64,000 nucleotides of DNA from Cerrena zonata (Eukaryota; Basidiomycota; Agaricomycetes; Polyporales; Cerrenaceae): positions 372,001 through 436,000 of the forward strand of contig JASBNA010000001.1 of the NCBI GenBank assembly GCA_038087015.1. Direction: 5' to 3'. Below the pieces are notes generated by a model. That model was not told where the DNA came from. It saw nothing but the letters and a program-made list of their open reading frames with translations, and did not search any database. Shown one piece after another: positions 40,322 through 53,449 of this stretch (the first letter of the stretch is position 1; every line of letters begins with the position of its first letter). A program made the position numbers and the translations under genes.

Positions 40322-43300
40322 TCAAACTGCGTTGTTGAAAACTAGCTCGGTCACGATTCCTATTGTAGCAAGGTCAACATTATGACGAGCTGAGATCGAT
40401 AATATTAATACTTACCAGCTCCTATCGTTTCCCCGCCCCTCCGAATTAAAATCCTACCCATCTCTTTGTTCACCGAGAAAGGTTCCAACGGTATTGGTTG
40501 TGCTCTTGCAGCAGGTCCGGATATGGTTGCGCTACGTAGTGTAATCTGCACTTCAGCAGACATGCTCTTTGTTAATACCCTACCAAAAAAGCTCTAAATA
40601 AATGACTGTTGAATGAAAACGATGGAGATCGAACCGTGGATTCTTTCGTATAGTGGTACCAGAGGCACGATCCAGCGTTACAAGGAGTTTTGATATCGAT
40701 GCAGGCACATCTCGGGAATGATGGAAGAGTTCGACCTGTGACGAAGATTAAGTACTAACGACACGATAATGTAAGTAGGATACTCACAGACGTTCCTGCA
40801 GTTATCGGCACTTGGATATCGAACACAATGATTCGTGCATTGAAAGTGGTGACGAGCGGAATTACATCGTTTGGAGGACAAAGTATGCTCCCGATGCTGA
40901 TCTGTCGAGGATCGATGGATGTGAGATGCAAAGTTACATTGGAACCAGCTGCTGCCCATTCCAGTCTGTCTTCTTCAGACTCGATAGCTATGGACAAGAG
41001 GGTTGGAGACGTGATACTATTGCCGATTAGGGAACAGAGAAAACATACCTTTTACGAGGGCTGTCTCGTCGCCTGGAACGATTCTCAAGCGTTCACCAAC
41101 TTGAACTAAGCCACTGCACACTCGACCGGAGATTGCCACAGCTGAAGATGGCGTTTTGAAAACATTCGCCACTGGAAAACGTAAAGGAGTATTGAGGTCT
41201 CGCGTTGGAGGCTCAAGTTCATCTGCGTTCCGTTAACATGGTAGACAGAGACATACTAGACCGGTGTGTTATTCACCTAACAAGTCGCAGAGAATAGGAC
41301 CTTTGTACCAAGCAGCCAGGGCTTTCGAGTCGGTACCATCTATGGCTACAAGATTGACTCCAGCCATTGCACCAACGGGCACAAACTTAGTTTTTGAGGG
41401 ATGGAAACCGGATTGTACAAGGAATGGGCGAAGTAATTCACAGATTTCCTCATAACGGGCCCGTGACCATTGTACCTGAGCCTACCGTCAACGAATGCGA
41501 ATGCTAGGTGAATTTCTGAGCTTACTTGGTCTAACTTGTTGATCGCGATGACCACCTGACTTACACCGAGGCTTCGAACCAGAAGCAAGTGCTCCCTTGT
41601 TTGTCCGCCACGGTCAAATCCAGCTTCGAACTCTCCAGTCGCAGCGTCCACGACAAGCAGGGCACAATCGGCTTGGGATGCTCCTGATATCATGTTGGGG
41701 ATGAAGTCCCTATGCCCAGGCGCGTCAAGGATCGTGATATTGCGATGAGGTGTGGCGAATGCTTGTAGGGCAACGTCCATTGTGATCCCCTGTAGTCAAT
41801 TAGTAAATGGATGTAGTTTTTGGTAACCCAAAAATGAATCCTGACCTCTCTCGTTCTTCGGTTGTACCATCAAGCTCCCAAGCCCAACTGAAAGCTACTC
41901 TTACCTATCTTACTACTTGCTCTTTCGTTCGCGACTCGGGTCTTTTCGTCTACCCTTCCGAGCTCATAGAGTAGTCTACCCATAAGAGTAGACTTGCCAG
42001 CGTCGACATGTCCTTGACATCGAATATAGATCAGAGCTCGAACCAAGAAAAGATTGACCTACCGATAACAACCAAACTAACCGACTTCTTGTCGCCAGTA
42101 CCTTCCAATTGCTTTCGGGCCTCTTCTAATACCTTCTCTCTAGATACACTAATTTTTGGAGGCGGTTCATCCACAGGCGGCTTGTATTCATCTTCGAGAT
42201 TCAATGCAGCGATGTCCAGTTGCCTTGGATCTGTGCTACGCACAGGGCGTGGATGTCCCAGACCTTTTCGCACCTGTACCCTTCTTGACATTCTGAGTCA
42301 ATTTGCTTGTTGCCTCTGCTGCCTTCTTCTGTTGGGCCAATTTCAATGCTTTATCTTGCTTCTCTTTTTCTTTAGCAGCTACATTATATTAAAGAACACG
42401 GTGGTCAGTACATTTCAACCTAACCGGAAGTTTTGATAGGACGAGCAGTAGAAGTAGACGTAGAAGATTTAGCAGAAGACGAAGAACTAGTGGATGAAGA
42501 CGAAGATTTCGATGACGAGGACTTCGAAGATGATGACTTCGAGGACGAGGACTTCGAGGACGAGGATTTAGAAGATGAAGAGGTCGCAGACTTCGATACA
42601 GCAGAGTTCGACGAAGCGGTGTGTGAAGGATTTCGCGCGTTGTGCCAGAGCTGTTCCTTGACGAGCCCTGAAGACGAGGTCATCAGGACTTGGGCTGTCA
42701 AAGGCGAAACCCTGTAAGGGTGATAAGGGAACCGCAGGCGAGTGACTATGGTGCCGATGATTGCGCCCACTCTTTCGACTCTTCCCGTGTCCAGAGGATC
42801 CGACTTGTAAGAGGACATGGTCATCGACAAGGATAGCAGCAAATGTCGATGGTGACGCACGAGAACGAGGTGATGCAGACGCGAACAGCGTTAAATCTGG
42901 ACCACACTCAACACCCTCTGGTTCTGGTTCTGGCTCTGGCTTCATCTGCGCCTTCCTGCTCTTCAAAGCCAGTTTAGATTGTTTAGGCACGTTCGCAGAT
43001 GGACTCTTATGAGGCTCGACCGAGCGATGAGGTGGAGGGAATGACGGAGGGAGGCGAGGCATGGCGGCAAGATCGGACAGTGATTGGTATGTAGTAGTAA
43101 TGGCAGTAGTGGCGGTGGGTCCATTGGCGATAGGTGTGAGATACTCGGTGTGGGTTTGGCGTAGCGTCAGTCCAGATGGAGGTACGACTGGCTTCTTCGG
43201 TTTAGGCATCCAAGGACCTTGGTGTGCTTTAGCTTGAGCAAGCATGGCCAACTTAGGACTGCGGACGCCCACTTGGAGCTGGGTTGGTGGGGGACAGCGG

Positions 43301-44991
43301 AGAGCTCGCCGCGGGTGGCGTTGCCTCTGGGACTTCGCGTGCGACAGAGAGACGGTTTTGGAGAGCTTTGAGCGATAGATGACGGTGGCCTTGTCTCGGT
43401 CTGAGGATCGTTGTCTACAGCTTCCATTTCCAATGCGGCCAGAATGGCTCGTTGAACATGTCGGTCCATAGATGAACTACCCGTCATGCTTGACTGCGTG
43501 TCAGAATTCAGGGATAACATGGATTCTGAAGAGGGTCGTAGCGCTGGATATGTGAATACAGTGCCCGAGTCCTCTGTGAAAGCTTGTGAACTTTTCGTAG
43601 CAGTGCTCAAACGAGAACTCGCCAACTCTGACAGCTTAGAACGGGACTTCGTTGATGGAGGCTTCGTCTCGAGGTTAGCAGCTCTGGCACGGGCAGTCAA
43701 CTGAGAAGACGATTTCTTCAACAGCAATGAATTGTTGGGAGGTTGACCACTAGATTTGGAATTGTAGTCAGGTATGTTGGGTAGTGATTCATTTGTTGGT
43801 GGTGCTCCCCTGGACCGAGTCGTCCTAGGTGTGGGTGTCCGAGTCCCAGAGGTAGAGGCGGAGGGGGGAGATTCGATATATGAAAGGCGTAGTATGGCAG
43901 ACTCCGGAGGAGAAGGAGGTATATTATTAGGGTCTGGTGTACGTTCTTGAGGAATGATTAGAAAAATAGAATATGGGGTTGTAACGTCTGAACGTACCAA
44001 TTACATCGCCGTAGTCTGTTTCTGATGTCCAGGACGAAGCTACCTTTGGCGGAGGTGGAGGTGGGGGCACAGGTATGACTGGTAGTGGCCATTGTTTACT
44101 GTCTTCCGTCCGCTCAGTTACTTCTGTAATTGTCGAAAGCACATCCATTGGTTTCCGCTCAGACGATGAATCATCTTCGTCATAATAAAATTCCTCATCA
44201 TCAACTTCGTCGCTTGCTGGAACGTCATATTCATCAGGTTGATGAAGCCTGATTAGAGGCCCGTTTGGTCGCCCAGGAACACCGGGAGGTGGTTCTGCGA
44301 GAGCATGAAATTGCCGTATGCGCCGAGGAGACGCGAGACTGATGTCGGCATCTTCAATAGGTGGAATAGGCAATGGCTTATCACCTGTAGGCATACGTAA
44401 ATACAGGTTCAAATAGCGTCTCTGGTTCGGGAAGGACGGGCACCTTCTCGCATTTGGACCGCTCTGTACACACAGAGAGTATACACAACAACAGGGACGT
44501 GCGAAGGTGCGACATATAGATTTAAGCAAAATGGGTCACTGTAGGCTCACCTTTCCTTGCGCGTGCTACATTCTTTCGTTGCTGCTCCTCTATAAACAAG
44601 GATAAGTCTTTCATACAGAGACCTTGTCTGAAGGTCATGCATACCGATAAGCCAGTTCAAGCTTTCCTGAACATTGAAATAATAATGGTACAATGTGTCC
44701 TTGATCTCGCGATCGGATATTTCAGATGCTTCTTCAGGACCCAATATTCCACGAATGTGCTCGAGCCCGCGCATAAGTTGCTCTGTACACAAGCTAAGTC
44801 TCGGTTTACAAGCTTCATAACATTTCACACACCATAGTCGGCAGGAGACAGATCTTCTTCGCCTTCAGAGAAGGCTTGGTCGTCCATTTCATCTAATAGA
44901 ATATCCCAACTGAAGCCTCACTTAGTACATGGGTATCGTTGTGTAGCTCACCTTCGAGGTTCATATTTCGTACATCTCTGTGGCGTGACAT
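40322..44991 (-). CDS. HBS1: Hbs1-like translational GTPase with very long linker
   Basis: Hbs1 with Dom34/Pelota rescues stalled ribosomes. The N-terminal domain is classic: [13 protein letters not shown], then [19 protein letters not shown] and [19 protein letters not shown] Ser/Pro-rich linker of several hundred residues follows. The GTPase part has [12 protein letters not shown] (G1), DAPGHRDFI (G3), INKLDQ (G4), and the beta-barrel domains with [25 protein letters not shown] and [16 protein letters not shown]. The end is [14 protein letters not shown]. Five one-base frame breaks lie at homopolymers: 41787-41790, 41891-41893, 42245-42247, 42626-42627 and about 43270. Without them the frame is continuous and the protein exceeds 1,100 residues, against 611 in yeast. 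This is either an error-rich stretch or a decayed allele. Confidence 0.85.
42490..42575 (-). repeat. Ser/Lys-coding 12-bp microrepeat in the HBS1 linker
   Basis: Imperfect copies of a 12-base unit (minus strand TCGTCCTCGAAG and variants) encode repeated SSSK in the HBS1 linker, about six to seven units within a longer poly-Ser stretch. Confidence 0.75.
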
Positions 44992-45208
44992 TGTGAAGGT
45001 TACAGTTCTAGAAATACAGAATCACTTTGGCTTGCGAGGTTGTGAAGGTTTGAATGGAGGCGAAGGCGCCAATGTGATCCAATCAATTGGCCGGAATTGA
45101 ACTCCGCGTCTGAAAAGCACACGCTGTAGGACGCGCTTGGACTACTTCATTTCTTGCACCTCAACACGCTTGTTTTCGTGTATTCCTCCTGTTTAGAAGC
45201 TTGGAATC
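44992..45208. promoter_or_regulatory. Divergent promoter HBS1 / RIM1 with tRNA-like boxes
   Basis: 217 bases between opposite starts. On the minus strand TAGTCCAAGCG (45134-45144) fits the Pol III A-box pattern and AGTTCAATTCC (45093-45103) matches 9 of 11 B-box bases, but the flanking acceptor arms do not pair. Confidence 0.35.
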
Positions 45209-45883
45209 ATGTTTTCTCTCGCAAGACGTGCCGCTGCCTCGCGAGCAACCTGTTCGGGTATGTAACCTGCTGTATCTCCCATCACATTCCATACTAACCA
45301 TTTCCAACGCAGACCTTCTCATCCTCCAGTGCTCGCGCTTCTGATTTGGCAAAGCTCACCCTCATTGGGAGACTAGGCAAAGATCCTGAAGTTAGGAGAA
45401 CAAAGAGCGACAAAGAATATGTCTCGTACGTCTCAGAAGTACTTACGTGAAGTCTGACTACGTGTTAACTATCTTCCAGATACACGGTTGCAACAACCAA
45501 CTATCCTCCCCCTCCTCCTAACCCTGATGGCAGTATGTTTCAGTATCTTTGTACTCGTATGACGTTACTCAATTTCTCTTGACAGCACGACCGGAGCCGA
45601 AGGTCTCGTGGCACACCGTTCTCTCGTTCAATGCTACCTCCAACAACTATCTACGGACTCTCCTGAAGGGTTCTCAGGTTTATGTTGAAGCAAACTACGA
45701 GCTTAGGGAGCCCGATCCGACTGCCGACCCTGACACACCTCAAGGTCAACGCCAGATCTTCTTGCGACACGGTTCGTTCATTTCATTTAGTACGCGCTGT
45801 GATAGACACTGATACTGACTGTTGTCTAGAAACCTATCCGTGTTCTGAAATCTGCTCCTAGAGTTTCACAAGACGAGTCTTAG
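45209..45883 (+). CDS. RIM1: Mitochondrial single-stranded DNA-binding protein
   Basis: Binds single-stranded mtDNA during replication. MFSLARRAAASRAT is an Arg-rich presequence. The OB fold follows across exons 45209-45257, 45313-45425, 45480-45532, 45586-45771 and 45830-45883: DLAKLTLIGRLGKDPEVRRT, YTVATTNYPPPP, KVSWHTVLSFN, YLRTLLKGSQVYVEANYELR, RQIFLRH and IRVLKSAPRV. Two one-base breaks at homopolymers (GGG at 45256-45258 and CC at 45833-45834) interrupt the frame at exon 1/2 and in the last exon; removing them restores the conserved reading. About 150 residues. Divergent to HBS1, convergent to the UPF0303 gene. Confidence 0.85.
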
Positions 45884-45944
45884 TAGTCGCTCTACCAACT
45901 GACTGCTTGTTTTATATTATTGTACCCTACATGCCATCCCCACT

Positions 45945-47093
45945 CTAATGGTCATAATCCTGGTCATGATCAATCTCGTGTGATTGACTGTATTCCTGAT
46001 GATGATGACCATGCATCAACGTGCTTGCTGCAGGTTCCCGTACCCACATCTGGGATGAAGAATGTCGCAAGTCCTGAGAGCTCCGCCAAGATGTCGCAGT
46101 TCGACTTACAGTACTCTCTCGATCCGTCCTCTCAGTTGATGCAGCTGGTATTGGAACAGCTGATGATGTTGAGGGTGGAGGCGGAGGTTGAGGAGGCTGA
46201 CTGTCTCTTTGCATCTTCTTGAGGTAATCACGAATACCATTCACCACCAACTGATATTTTGTTCCAGTTAGTTTCGTAATCTGGTGACAGTTTGTGTGAC
46301 TTACATGATGATCGTCTGAAGTAGAACCTGAGTAACATGCGACCACTGCAATAGGACAACACGGAGCATTCTAATGTATAGTTAGCAAGTGGAATGATCA
46401 TATTTGAGGTCTTGAATTGTATTACCTCCAACCAGATCGGGAAAGCTGTGAAGATCAGCCACCAAACTCCAATCTCTATCCCATAACCACACACATACCT
46501 CCACCATTAATTCGATATTCTCCCTGAATACCCAATTGCTTAGGGGTCTTCCCCATAGCACCCATGCCCTTCTCTACGTAGAAACTTGAATGCCCCGTCC
46601 GTCGAACAACGGCAATCATTCCCTGTACAAATTCAGACATCACATCAACTTCTCCACGTTGAACCAACGCACTTCCAAACATGTCCAACTGTCCAAGCTA
46701 ACATCACCTACTCCCTGAAATCCACCTAAATCTCCAACAGTGCACGCGAATAACGTATGTCCCTGCAATAGTCTGTATCGAAATAACCAATCCCTTGCCT
46801 CTGGCATGCCGGCTCGAAGCTCGAAATCGTTTTCTCAAGGAAAGACCTAATGTAACCGCATCGTTCGCCGTAAATGACGCAAACCGATAGCTCGCTTCTT
46901 CGTTCAAAGTCTGTGTCGCCAATTCCGCATCGCTGGGTGGTATGGGGTTATGAAATCCGTTGAACATGGGTAAGTTATCGGGAGTTAATGATTTGGAGGG
47001 TTCTTGAAATACGAACGGGACTCGGAGGTCTAGCGGGAGGTCTTGTGGGATTGGAATCGAAGACAGCTTGATAGTGAATGCAACGCACCGCAC
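45945..47093 (-). CDS. UPF0303/haem-degrading-domain protein with His-rich tail
   Basis: The conserved domain starts SSIPIPQDLPLDLRVPF, then ASYRFASFTANDAVTLGLSL, KGLVISIQTIAGHTLFACTV, DSWTCLEGMIAVVRRTGHSS, KTPKQLGIQGEYRINGG, FPIWLENAPCCPIAVVACY and DDHHLVVNGIRDYL. This matches the UPF0303 / GlcG-HbpS-like fold (yeast YBR137W). The role of the family is poorly settled. An extra G at 46761-46763 breaks the frame between IAG and HTLFA. After the domain a Pro/Ser-rich tail ends with HGHHHQEYSQSHEIDHDQDY, rich in His and Asp, which could bind metal or haem. The ATG is not in this exon; a short upstream exon at 47196 (MSPDRGL) is possible. Confidence 0.75.
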
Positions 47094-47683
47094 CCCTTAA
47101 GGACGGTGGTTATATGGAGAAGGTTGGGAGAATTACACGAGGATAGAGGGAAGCTGAGAGAAATTCGAACAACACGAGGCCGCGGTCAGGGCTCATCGCT
47201 AATGTAGCCGAAAGACAATACAATGAAAGCGTGTTATAATTACGGTACGAGCATTCTAGTCTCTAGGTATTTGCATTTACATTCATTTAGGTTGTTTGAG
47301 CAGCTACTAGAGGCTGGATCCTTTCGACAGAAGGTTTCTGATGCGTGACTCCTGGAAATGACCCTAGTCTCCACGTCATCATCGTAAGTTGACTGAACCT
47401 CTAAAACGAAGTCGCTGTGTATCCATGCAAAGGTGTCAGTTTCAATGTAGCATAATCTCTGACGACACATATCTGAGACGCAATATAAGGTAGTGAACAC
47501 GAAGTGGGTTTGCATACTATACGTTAAGCTAGGAAATTACAGAAATATCTATAGGTTACGAAAAAAACAAAGTCCTGTAATGATGAAGGAAGGCAGAATC
47601 GATCTACCTCAGGATTAGAAATTGTATATACTACGACAGAGTGATGAAACACTCACGAGTTGCAGATCCTTCCGTCGTAATGT
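47094..47683. other. UPF0303 upstream region and NIPA 3' flank
   Basis: 590 bases between tandem minus-strand genes; may contain the first exon of the UPF0303 gene. No other gene seen. Confidence 0.4.
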
Positions 47684-49894
47684 TCATGAGCGTTCGGGGT
47701 CAGTGGTATTTCCATCACGATCTCTGCTCACTGATCTTGAGGCCAAGTTCGAGCGGGACCCCCGCAATCTTCGAGGGCTACCTCTAACAGAACCAGGGCC
47801 ACTATCATCTCCAAGCCAACTCACAGCTCGCCTCCGAGAGAAGGCATCAGGAGAAGGCATGGCAGAAGGATTGTCCTGACTCTCGAGGTCCTGGAGACAT
47901 CGATCGTACAAAAGCCATCGCGTGGAGGTGTGTGGACTATCAGGACACGCTGTCGAAGATACGATAAGAGTCGCGTTTGAGTATGGGATATAAGAAAGAG
48001 CTAACCTGGGCGGATGAGAACCCTAGCATACTGACTATACTCTGTTTACGCGCGAGTCTAGGCGACGCGCTACTACTAACGGTACCTTCGGGGATGACCA
48101 ACATCGCTCGGTTGCGACGAGATATGCTACCTAGACGGACATTATGATTTCGAGGATCCGTACTGGAATCGGTCAACGAAGCGTCACTAGGTTCCGTTTC
48201 CGTATGTTGCTCGGGTGCCTCTTGAGTACTTGATGATGAACTCGGGTTCCAAGTGATGAGAAATACACCAAAGAAGGTAGCACCACATCCGTATAGGAAA
48301 GTGATGAGTTGATGAAAGGTGGCTTTTTGAAGTCGCCGTAAAGGAATGGCTGAGCCGAGTATCGCGGACAGGTTAAACAAAACAAATTGTGTTGGCACAA
48401 CAATCTGAAGAAGTAAAGTGTAGGTAAGTCTGTTCACGAAGAAAAGCCATGAAACATGAACTGACCTTGCTGTCAAAGCGCATTAATGCGCGATTAAGGT
48501 ATCTTATTTGGCCAACTCCGGTTCCGATTAAGATCTGTCAGAGGCGGATACATCAGTTTGGAGAGTGTTGACCTTAAGGAAGGACATACTGCAAGGACAG
48601 GGTATGTGATCCATTCCGTGAACATCTCAAACCATTCCATAGTAAGAAGTGTCGATACCGCTTTCGTAGATAATACAGTGAATCCGCCTGCATCCCTAGG
48701 TTGAATATAAAGGCTAATGAGGAATCACTTAAAGACACGTACCGAATAATGCACATAAACCAACATCTACATAAACGACTCTCTTTCCAAAACGTCCTTC
48801 GGACAGACCGGAAAGGATAACTATACCAACAGCATACACTGTGGAGTAGATAACAAATGGGCGTCTCGAGATAGCTTCAATGAGAGCCTTTGGACTGAGA
48901 CGAGTGTCTGAAGGATTGGTAGAGAGGACTACGGTTATAGCACCGATGATGGCGATAATGATACCAAAGAAATCACGCTACATTTACGACTTAATATATC
49001 AATGGAATGTGTGGAGTAGAACCAACATACCTTGCGAAAACGCTCGCCGAGCATCAGAGGTGCAAAAAAGCAGTTGGCGATTAAGGCAAACTGGATGAAA
49101 CTTTGTTAAAGAAGCACACAGGGACAAGACATACTACTAACAGTACCCAGAGGGGCAACAAGAGATGCTGGAGCAAAAGCATAGGATATGAAATTCCCCA
49201 TTTCTCCAATATTCATGAGAATGAAACCCAACCACCTAATTAAAGATGGAATAGTTACAGCAGGAGTTTTTTCATCACGTAGTCTGACTTACCAAAGCTT
49301 CGATTTGAGATAGTCGCTCTCGTTCCCATCATACGAGTCCTGGTCGGAATCAGGTTTGGGATCATGACTGCGACCATTGCTGCGTGATGTTCTGTTGACA
49401 GTGACAACATCAACAGGCATCATTACATGTGTTGCAGCAACGTGCGCATGGTCTGACTCTCGCGCAGCCCGGGTGGCGCGCCCACGCCATAATCTAGACA
49501 AGAAAGAACGTTTAACTTCTCTCCTGGGGTTAGATGTATGCTCTAGTCCCGGAGTTGAGGGAGAAAGCAATGGCTCAGTTTCGGAGATTAGATGAGGTAG
49601 TTCAGAACCATTGAGATGTCGAGTCGCAGCAAAGTAACCGTCTCCAGATATCTCGCTACGAGTGGTAGAGGGCTCAGTAGCAGCGGATTTTGCTGCTGCT
49701 TCCCTTTCGGCCTCTAATCGTCTATGCGCAAGTTTCTGGCAGTTAAGAGCCAGAGATATGAGGACATTGCCAGAGATAGCTACAGCAATACCCGCGACAG
49801 TTGCGTGACTGATGTTAGGCCATTCCAGACCAATGGTGCTTCCGTATTGTGCGATAGAAGTGGACCAGTGGGTTGGTATACTGATGACCGGCAT
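47684..49894 (-). CDS. NIPA-family magnesium transporter (DUF803)
   Basis: The first hydrophobic segment HATVAGIAVAISGNVLISLAL is followed by a large hydrophilic insert of about 140 residues (Arg/Ser/Glu-rich). Then come the conserved NIPA blocks WLGFILMNIGEMGNFISYAF, APASLVAPLGT, FALIANCFFAPLMLGE, RDFFGIIIAIIGAITVVLS, GTGVGQIRYLNRALMRFDS, IVVPTQFVLFNLSAILGSAI and FLYGCGATFFGVFLIT. These are family signatures of Mg2+ transporters. A long cytosolic Ser/Arg-rich tail ends NTTDPERS. At least seven introns; the splice joining the last exon is not in perfect phase as read, possibly another indel near 47950. Divergent to SEC12. Confidence 0.85.
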
Positions 49895-50252
49895 TGCGAG
49901 TAAGGATAAAGGGGAAGGCGGTGTAAATTAGTACAACAGTGTAGGGGAGGAATACATGGTGCAGCTTCCAGCCCGAGATGGCGTTGCTGCAGTGGATAGT
50001 GATAACTCGAGAAGGCGGCGCTGTGCAGCAGCAAAATAGCCATTCTCACATTTTCCCACGGTGTCTATATATGGAAGCTACTGAATATAGCAGTCTGAGT
50101 TACTCGCTTACTTGGCACTTTACGACCAGCTTCTACGCCTCCATCATCTCTTTCGCGTCCTATACCTCAGTTACTGGCACTTTGGACTTCCGTAGATCGG
50201 TATACTGTCTGGCACACTCCGGAAATAATTTATTGATACACTAGATAACAAG
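49895..50252. promoter_or_regulatory. Divergent promoter NIPA / SEC12
   Basis: 358 bases between opposite starts, no recognised motif. Confidence 0.4.
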
Positions 50253-51884
50253 ATGCGGACAAAACATGCTTCCCATCCACTTCCAGCGTTTCCCGTCTAT
50301 TCATGCGCATTCGTATCTCCCAATGAAGTGGTACTCGGTGGTGGAGGGGGTCAGTCAAGAAGTGGTATCAAGAACAAACTTGTGCGTCGCCTAACTCATA
50401 TGATGGACATTGCACACGTTTAACACGCACTCGTAGAGACTGTACCGCGTTGATGACGAGAAGTCATTAGAACTTCTCGATGAATTCGAACTTGACAAGG
50501 GAGAAGATGCTCCAATGAGTATGGCCGCACATGTCGATAGCCGTCGCATTATCTGTGGAGTCAATAGCTCGGAAGAGTCTCTCAAGAGTGGCGAGAACCA
50601 GAATTGTCGTTTATTTGGTATCAAGGAGGGAAAGTACGTTGGCATATTATGTCATTGTGAAAGCGTTCTCACAATCCAATGATCCTGTTAGGCTTTCGTC
50701 TATTGAAACACGAAATACCCTGAGTTTGAAACCGGGAGATGATGATTTCCAGGTAACTATTCGAATCGAATCAACATAGACTCCCTCATTGACATCTACT
50801 CAGAAAGTATCATCGTTATCTCCCGATGGCTCTTTGCTAGCAGTGGCAGGCAACCGGGATGTGAGTGGCTTTCGACAAGACCAATCACTGACACTTACCG
50901 TCTCGTCATAGCTTTCATTATTGAATTTCCCCTCGTTGAGTCCTGCTGCTTCACCACTAAACACAGCAAAAGAGGATATTTATGATGCTGCATTCTCATC
51001 CAGTTACGTGAGTTGTCCATAATTGACAAATTGGGTTCTATCCTGACCCCATGACTTATAGTTCGTTGTCGCAACTACGGTTCATCTTCTCGTTTACAGT
51101 CGGCCACCTTCTAAGGACCTCAGTGAATCACCTAAAAAGACTGGAAAGCAGAAAGCATCATCTCTCGCCGAATTAGAGCTTGTCAAAACTATTGACAGAC
51201 CTACTTTGCCTGGGAAGGATGCTGGGAGCAGTTTCCGTGCCATCCGATTTCATCCTGGCGACGATAAGACCCTTTATGCTATCATCAACTCCGTCCCTCC
51301 TCGTACGAGAACAAAATCGTCACCAAGACGGGCCTTCATATGCAAGATTAATACGGAGACATGGCAAGTTGGAAAGATTCGGAAGATCAGTGATCAAGGT
51401 GTTACATGCTTCGACATCAGGTAACACCTTACAATATTTCTATTACTCCTATGCTCACTATGTGCCCAAAGCCCGAATGGGAAGTTCCTCGCGTTTGGTT
51501 CCGCTAACTATACAGTTGGCATTCTCGATTCTAAAACTTTCGCGGTAACCAATCTGTTTATCTGTCACGGAGAATACTTACTCACACTGAAAATAGCCTC
51601 TATTGACAATATTGAAAGCACATGATTTCCCTCCTACTGCATTGCGTTTTAATCCCGCATCTAATCTCCTGGTCTCTGGCAGTGTGGATAATAGTATTCG
51701 TGTTGTCACAGTCCCAGATAACCTGACTGCTGCTTGTAAGCTATATCGTCAGATATTCCCTGTAGTTGACATGTCTAACTGTTTTTTCGCAGCTTGGAGT
51801 TCGTGGATTATCGTCCTTGTGACACTGCTCGTCATTCTCTTCGCTATATTAGCTCAGCAGATGCATCAAAGCTACATGTCTTGA
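50253..51884 (+). CDS. SEC12: Sec12-like guanine-nucleotide exchange factor
   Basis: Sec12 is the ER-membrane exchange factor for Sar1 that starts COPII coat assembly. Start MRTKHASHPLPAFPVYSC. The diagnostic loop VLGGGGGQSRSGIKNKL (residues about 32-48), which coordinates the K-loop ion in Sec12, is present, followed by LRLYRVDDEKSLELLDEF and WD-type blades: NSVPPRTRTKSSPRRAF, TFAPLTILKAHDFPPTALRF, NPASNLLVSGSVDNSIRVV. The C-terminal anchor SSWIIVLVTLLVILFAILAQ gives a type II topology with a very short lumenal tail. Several short introns, including one before the anchor (T|CT, phase 1). Neighbours have no related role. Confidence 0.88.
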
Positions 51885-52083
51885 AGTATCTTGACTGTTA
51901 CGCTGGTATTTATGGGCTTTGGAATCGGCTTTAGGGAAACGAGGGGCTTAGTATCATTATGTTGATAGAACCTGTAATCATGATGTTCTGGATTAGCGTC
52001 TTAATACGATTCCATACTTCCTATAATACAAGCAACGTCACTAAGAGTGAAACAAGTAGTACAATACGTCGAAAATAAGTCCG

Positions 52084-52946
52084 TTAATCATAATCCTCGT
52101 CCAACTTTCGTTTGACCCCATTCACCGCTGGCTCAGGAGCAACGACATCCATTTGCTCATTCCCACTCTCCTCTTCCTCATCACCACCAGCGAATAATCC
52201 ATCCTCTTCAAGCTCACTTCCATCATCCCCTGCACCTGGATTCAACATGTCAATATCTGACGGCGTTTGGAGAGCACCTGTTGGTGGGAGGTACTGGTTC
52301 ATGGGTCACGGCTGTTTGACTGGACGAAGTAGGAATAGGGTGCTGGCTCCATGTCCTCATCGTCATCGTCGGATTCCTCGATTTCTTCAATCTCTTCGTC
52401 ATATAACGTGACCCCAGGTGGTGGTTTGTTTGGTACCAAGTCAAAGTCTACTGAAGCTAGACATTCATTGGCCGGCGGTAGTCGTACACCAAAGACTTCT
52501 GGTACCGCTGGAAGCGGTGTCGAGTTGGTTTGTGACGCAAGAGGACATGATGTACTGCGTTCATAGTTACAGTAAAGAGAGAAATCAAATTGGCACCAGA
52601 TTAATGTACATGCAAAGCGACACAGAGTAACGTAAGCACCAAGCAAAGATGGTGAGCTTCGTTGGGCCACAAACCTCTTTGGGTACTCGTCCACCAAACT
52701 CCCATCCAACACGTGCCTGTACCTGCAAGTACGACATCATCCACTTCTATCTTCCCAGGGTCTCCCAGCGTGTTCTGCGTATACAAGAGCATCTGAGAGA
52801 ACCTGTGTCGTATACCGATGCGAGAACTCGAGAAGTTGGTGTAGCACGCCAGGCTGCGCGTCTTGAACGGTAGGTGTCGACGCGAGAAGCAAAGCTATTG
52901 AGCGTGCTGTTGGCGGAAGAGCCTCGGCCTGGTTCGAGCGGCTCAT
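52084..52946 (-). CDS. TAF9: TFIID/SAGA subunit TAF9
   Basis: TAF9 is a histone-fold subunit shared by TFIID and SAGA, pairing with TAF6. Start MSRSNQAEALPPTA. The histone fold is IALLLASTPTVQDAQPGVLH, QLLEFSHRYTTQVLSDALVY and the acidic-basic KIEVDDVVLA, then QARVGWEFGGRVPKE. The conserved extension STPLPAVPEVFGVRLPP and VDFDLVPNKPPPG follow, and the tail is acidic (DDDDEDMEPA, DEEEESGNEQ) ending KRKLDEDYD. Two homopolymer breaks (GGG at 52758-52760 and CC at 52722-52723) interrupt the histone fold, and a third frame change lies near 52302. The conserved sequence continues across all three, so an indel artefact is likely. Confidence 0.85.
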
Positions 52947-53449
52947 TTTGAAAAGTCTGAAATAGGGAACAAGAGCAAGACAACAGGTCGTGGTATAAAC
53001 AGGCTGGTTCATGATTCCGAGCGGCTGTAAGTTTGTTTGTACATGATTGACAAGAGCGTCGAGGATATTACCTTATTCGTGTTTCTTTGCAAAGGACGCT
53101 TATGCTAAGGTAGGTAGTATTGGTACTCAGTATAAAGTTTAGTCTATAATATATCCTCAGGTCTGTTGCAATTTCTGTGTTGATTGTGAGGGGGTCGCTG
53201 CGCTTTAGCCCAATCAAAAGCTATCACCGCTGGAGTAGGAGGCGAACAATTACTATTTTTCGATAAAGCGACTTAGAACAATAGGAGATAGCTAGACTAT
53301 GTAAAACAGTTCGTAAAGAGGGTATGGGTGGTATTAGTCTGGGAACACGTATAGAAACTGTCCAAGAACGTCCGAGTAACAGGGAATAAGGTCCGTTGAG
53401 TCATAATGTCCGAGAACGTCCGAAAACAAAACAGGAAGTCCGATTACGA
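52947..53449. other. TAF9 upstream region and chitin deacetylase 3' flank
   Basis: 503 bases. Imperfect tandem copies of GTCCGAGAACGTCCGA occur at about 53358-53425. No gene seen. Confidence 0.45.
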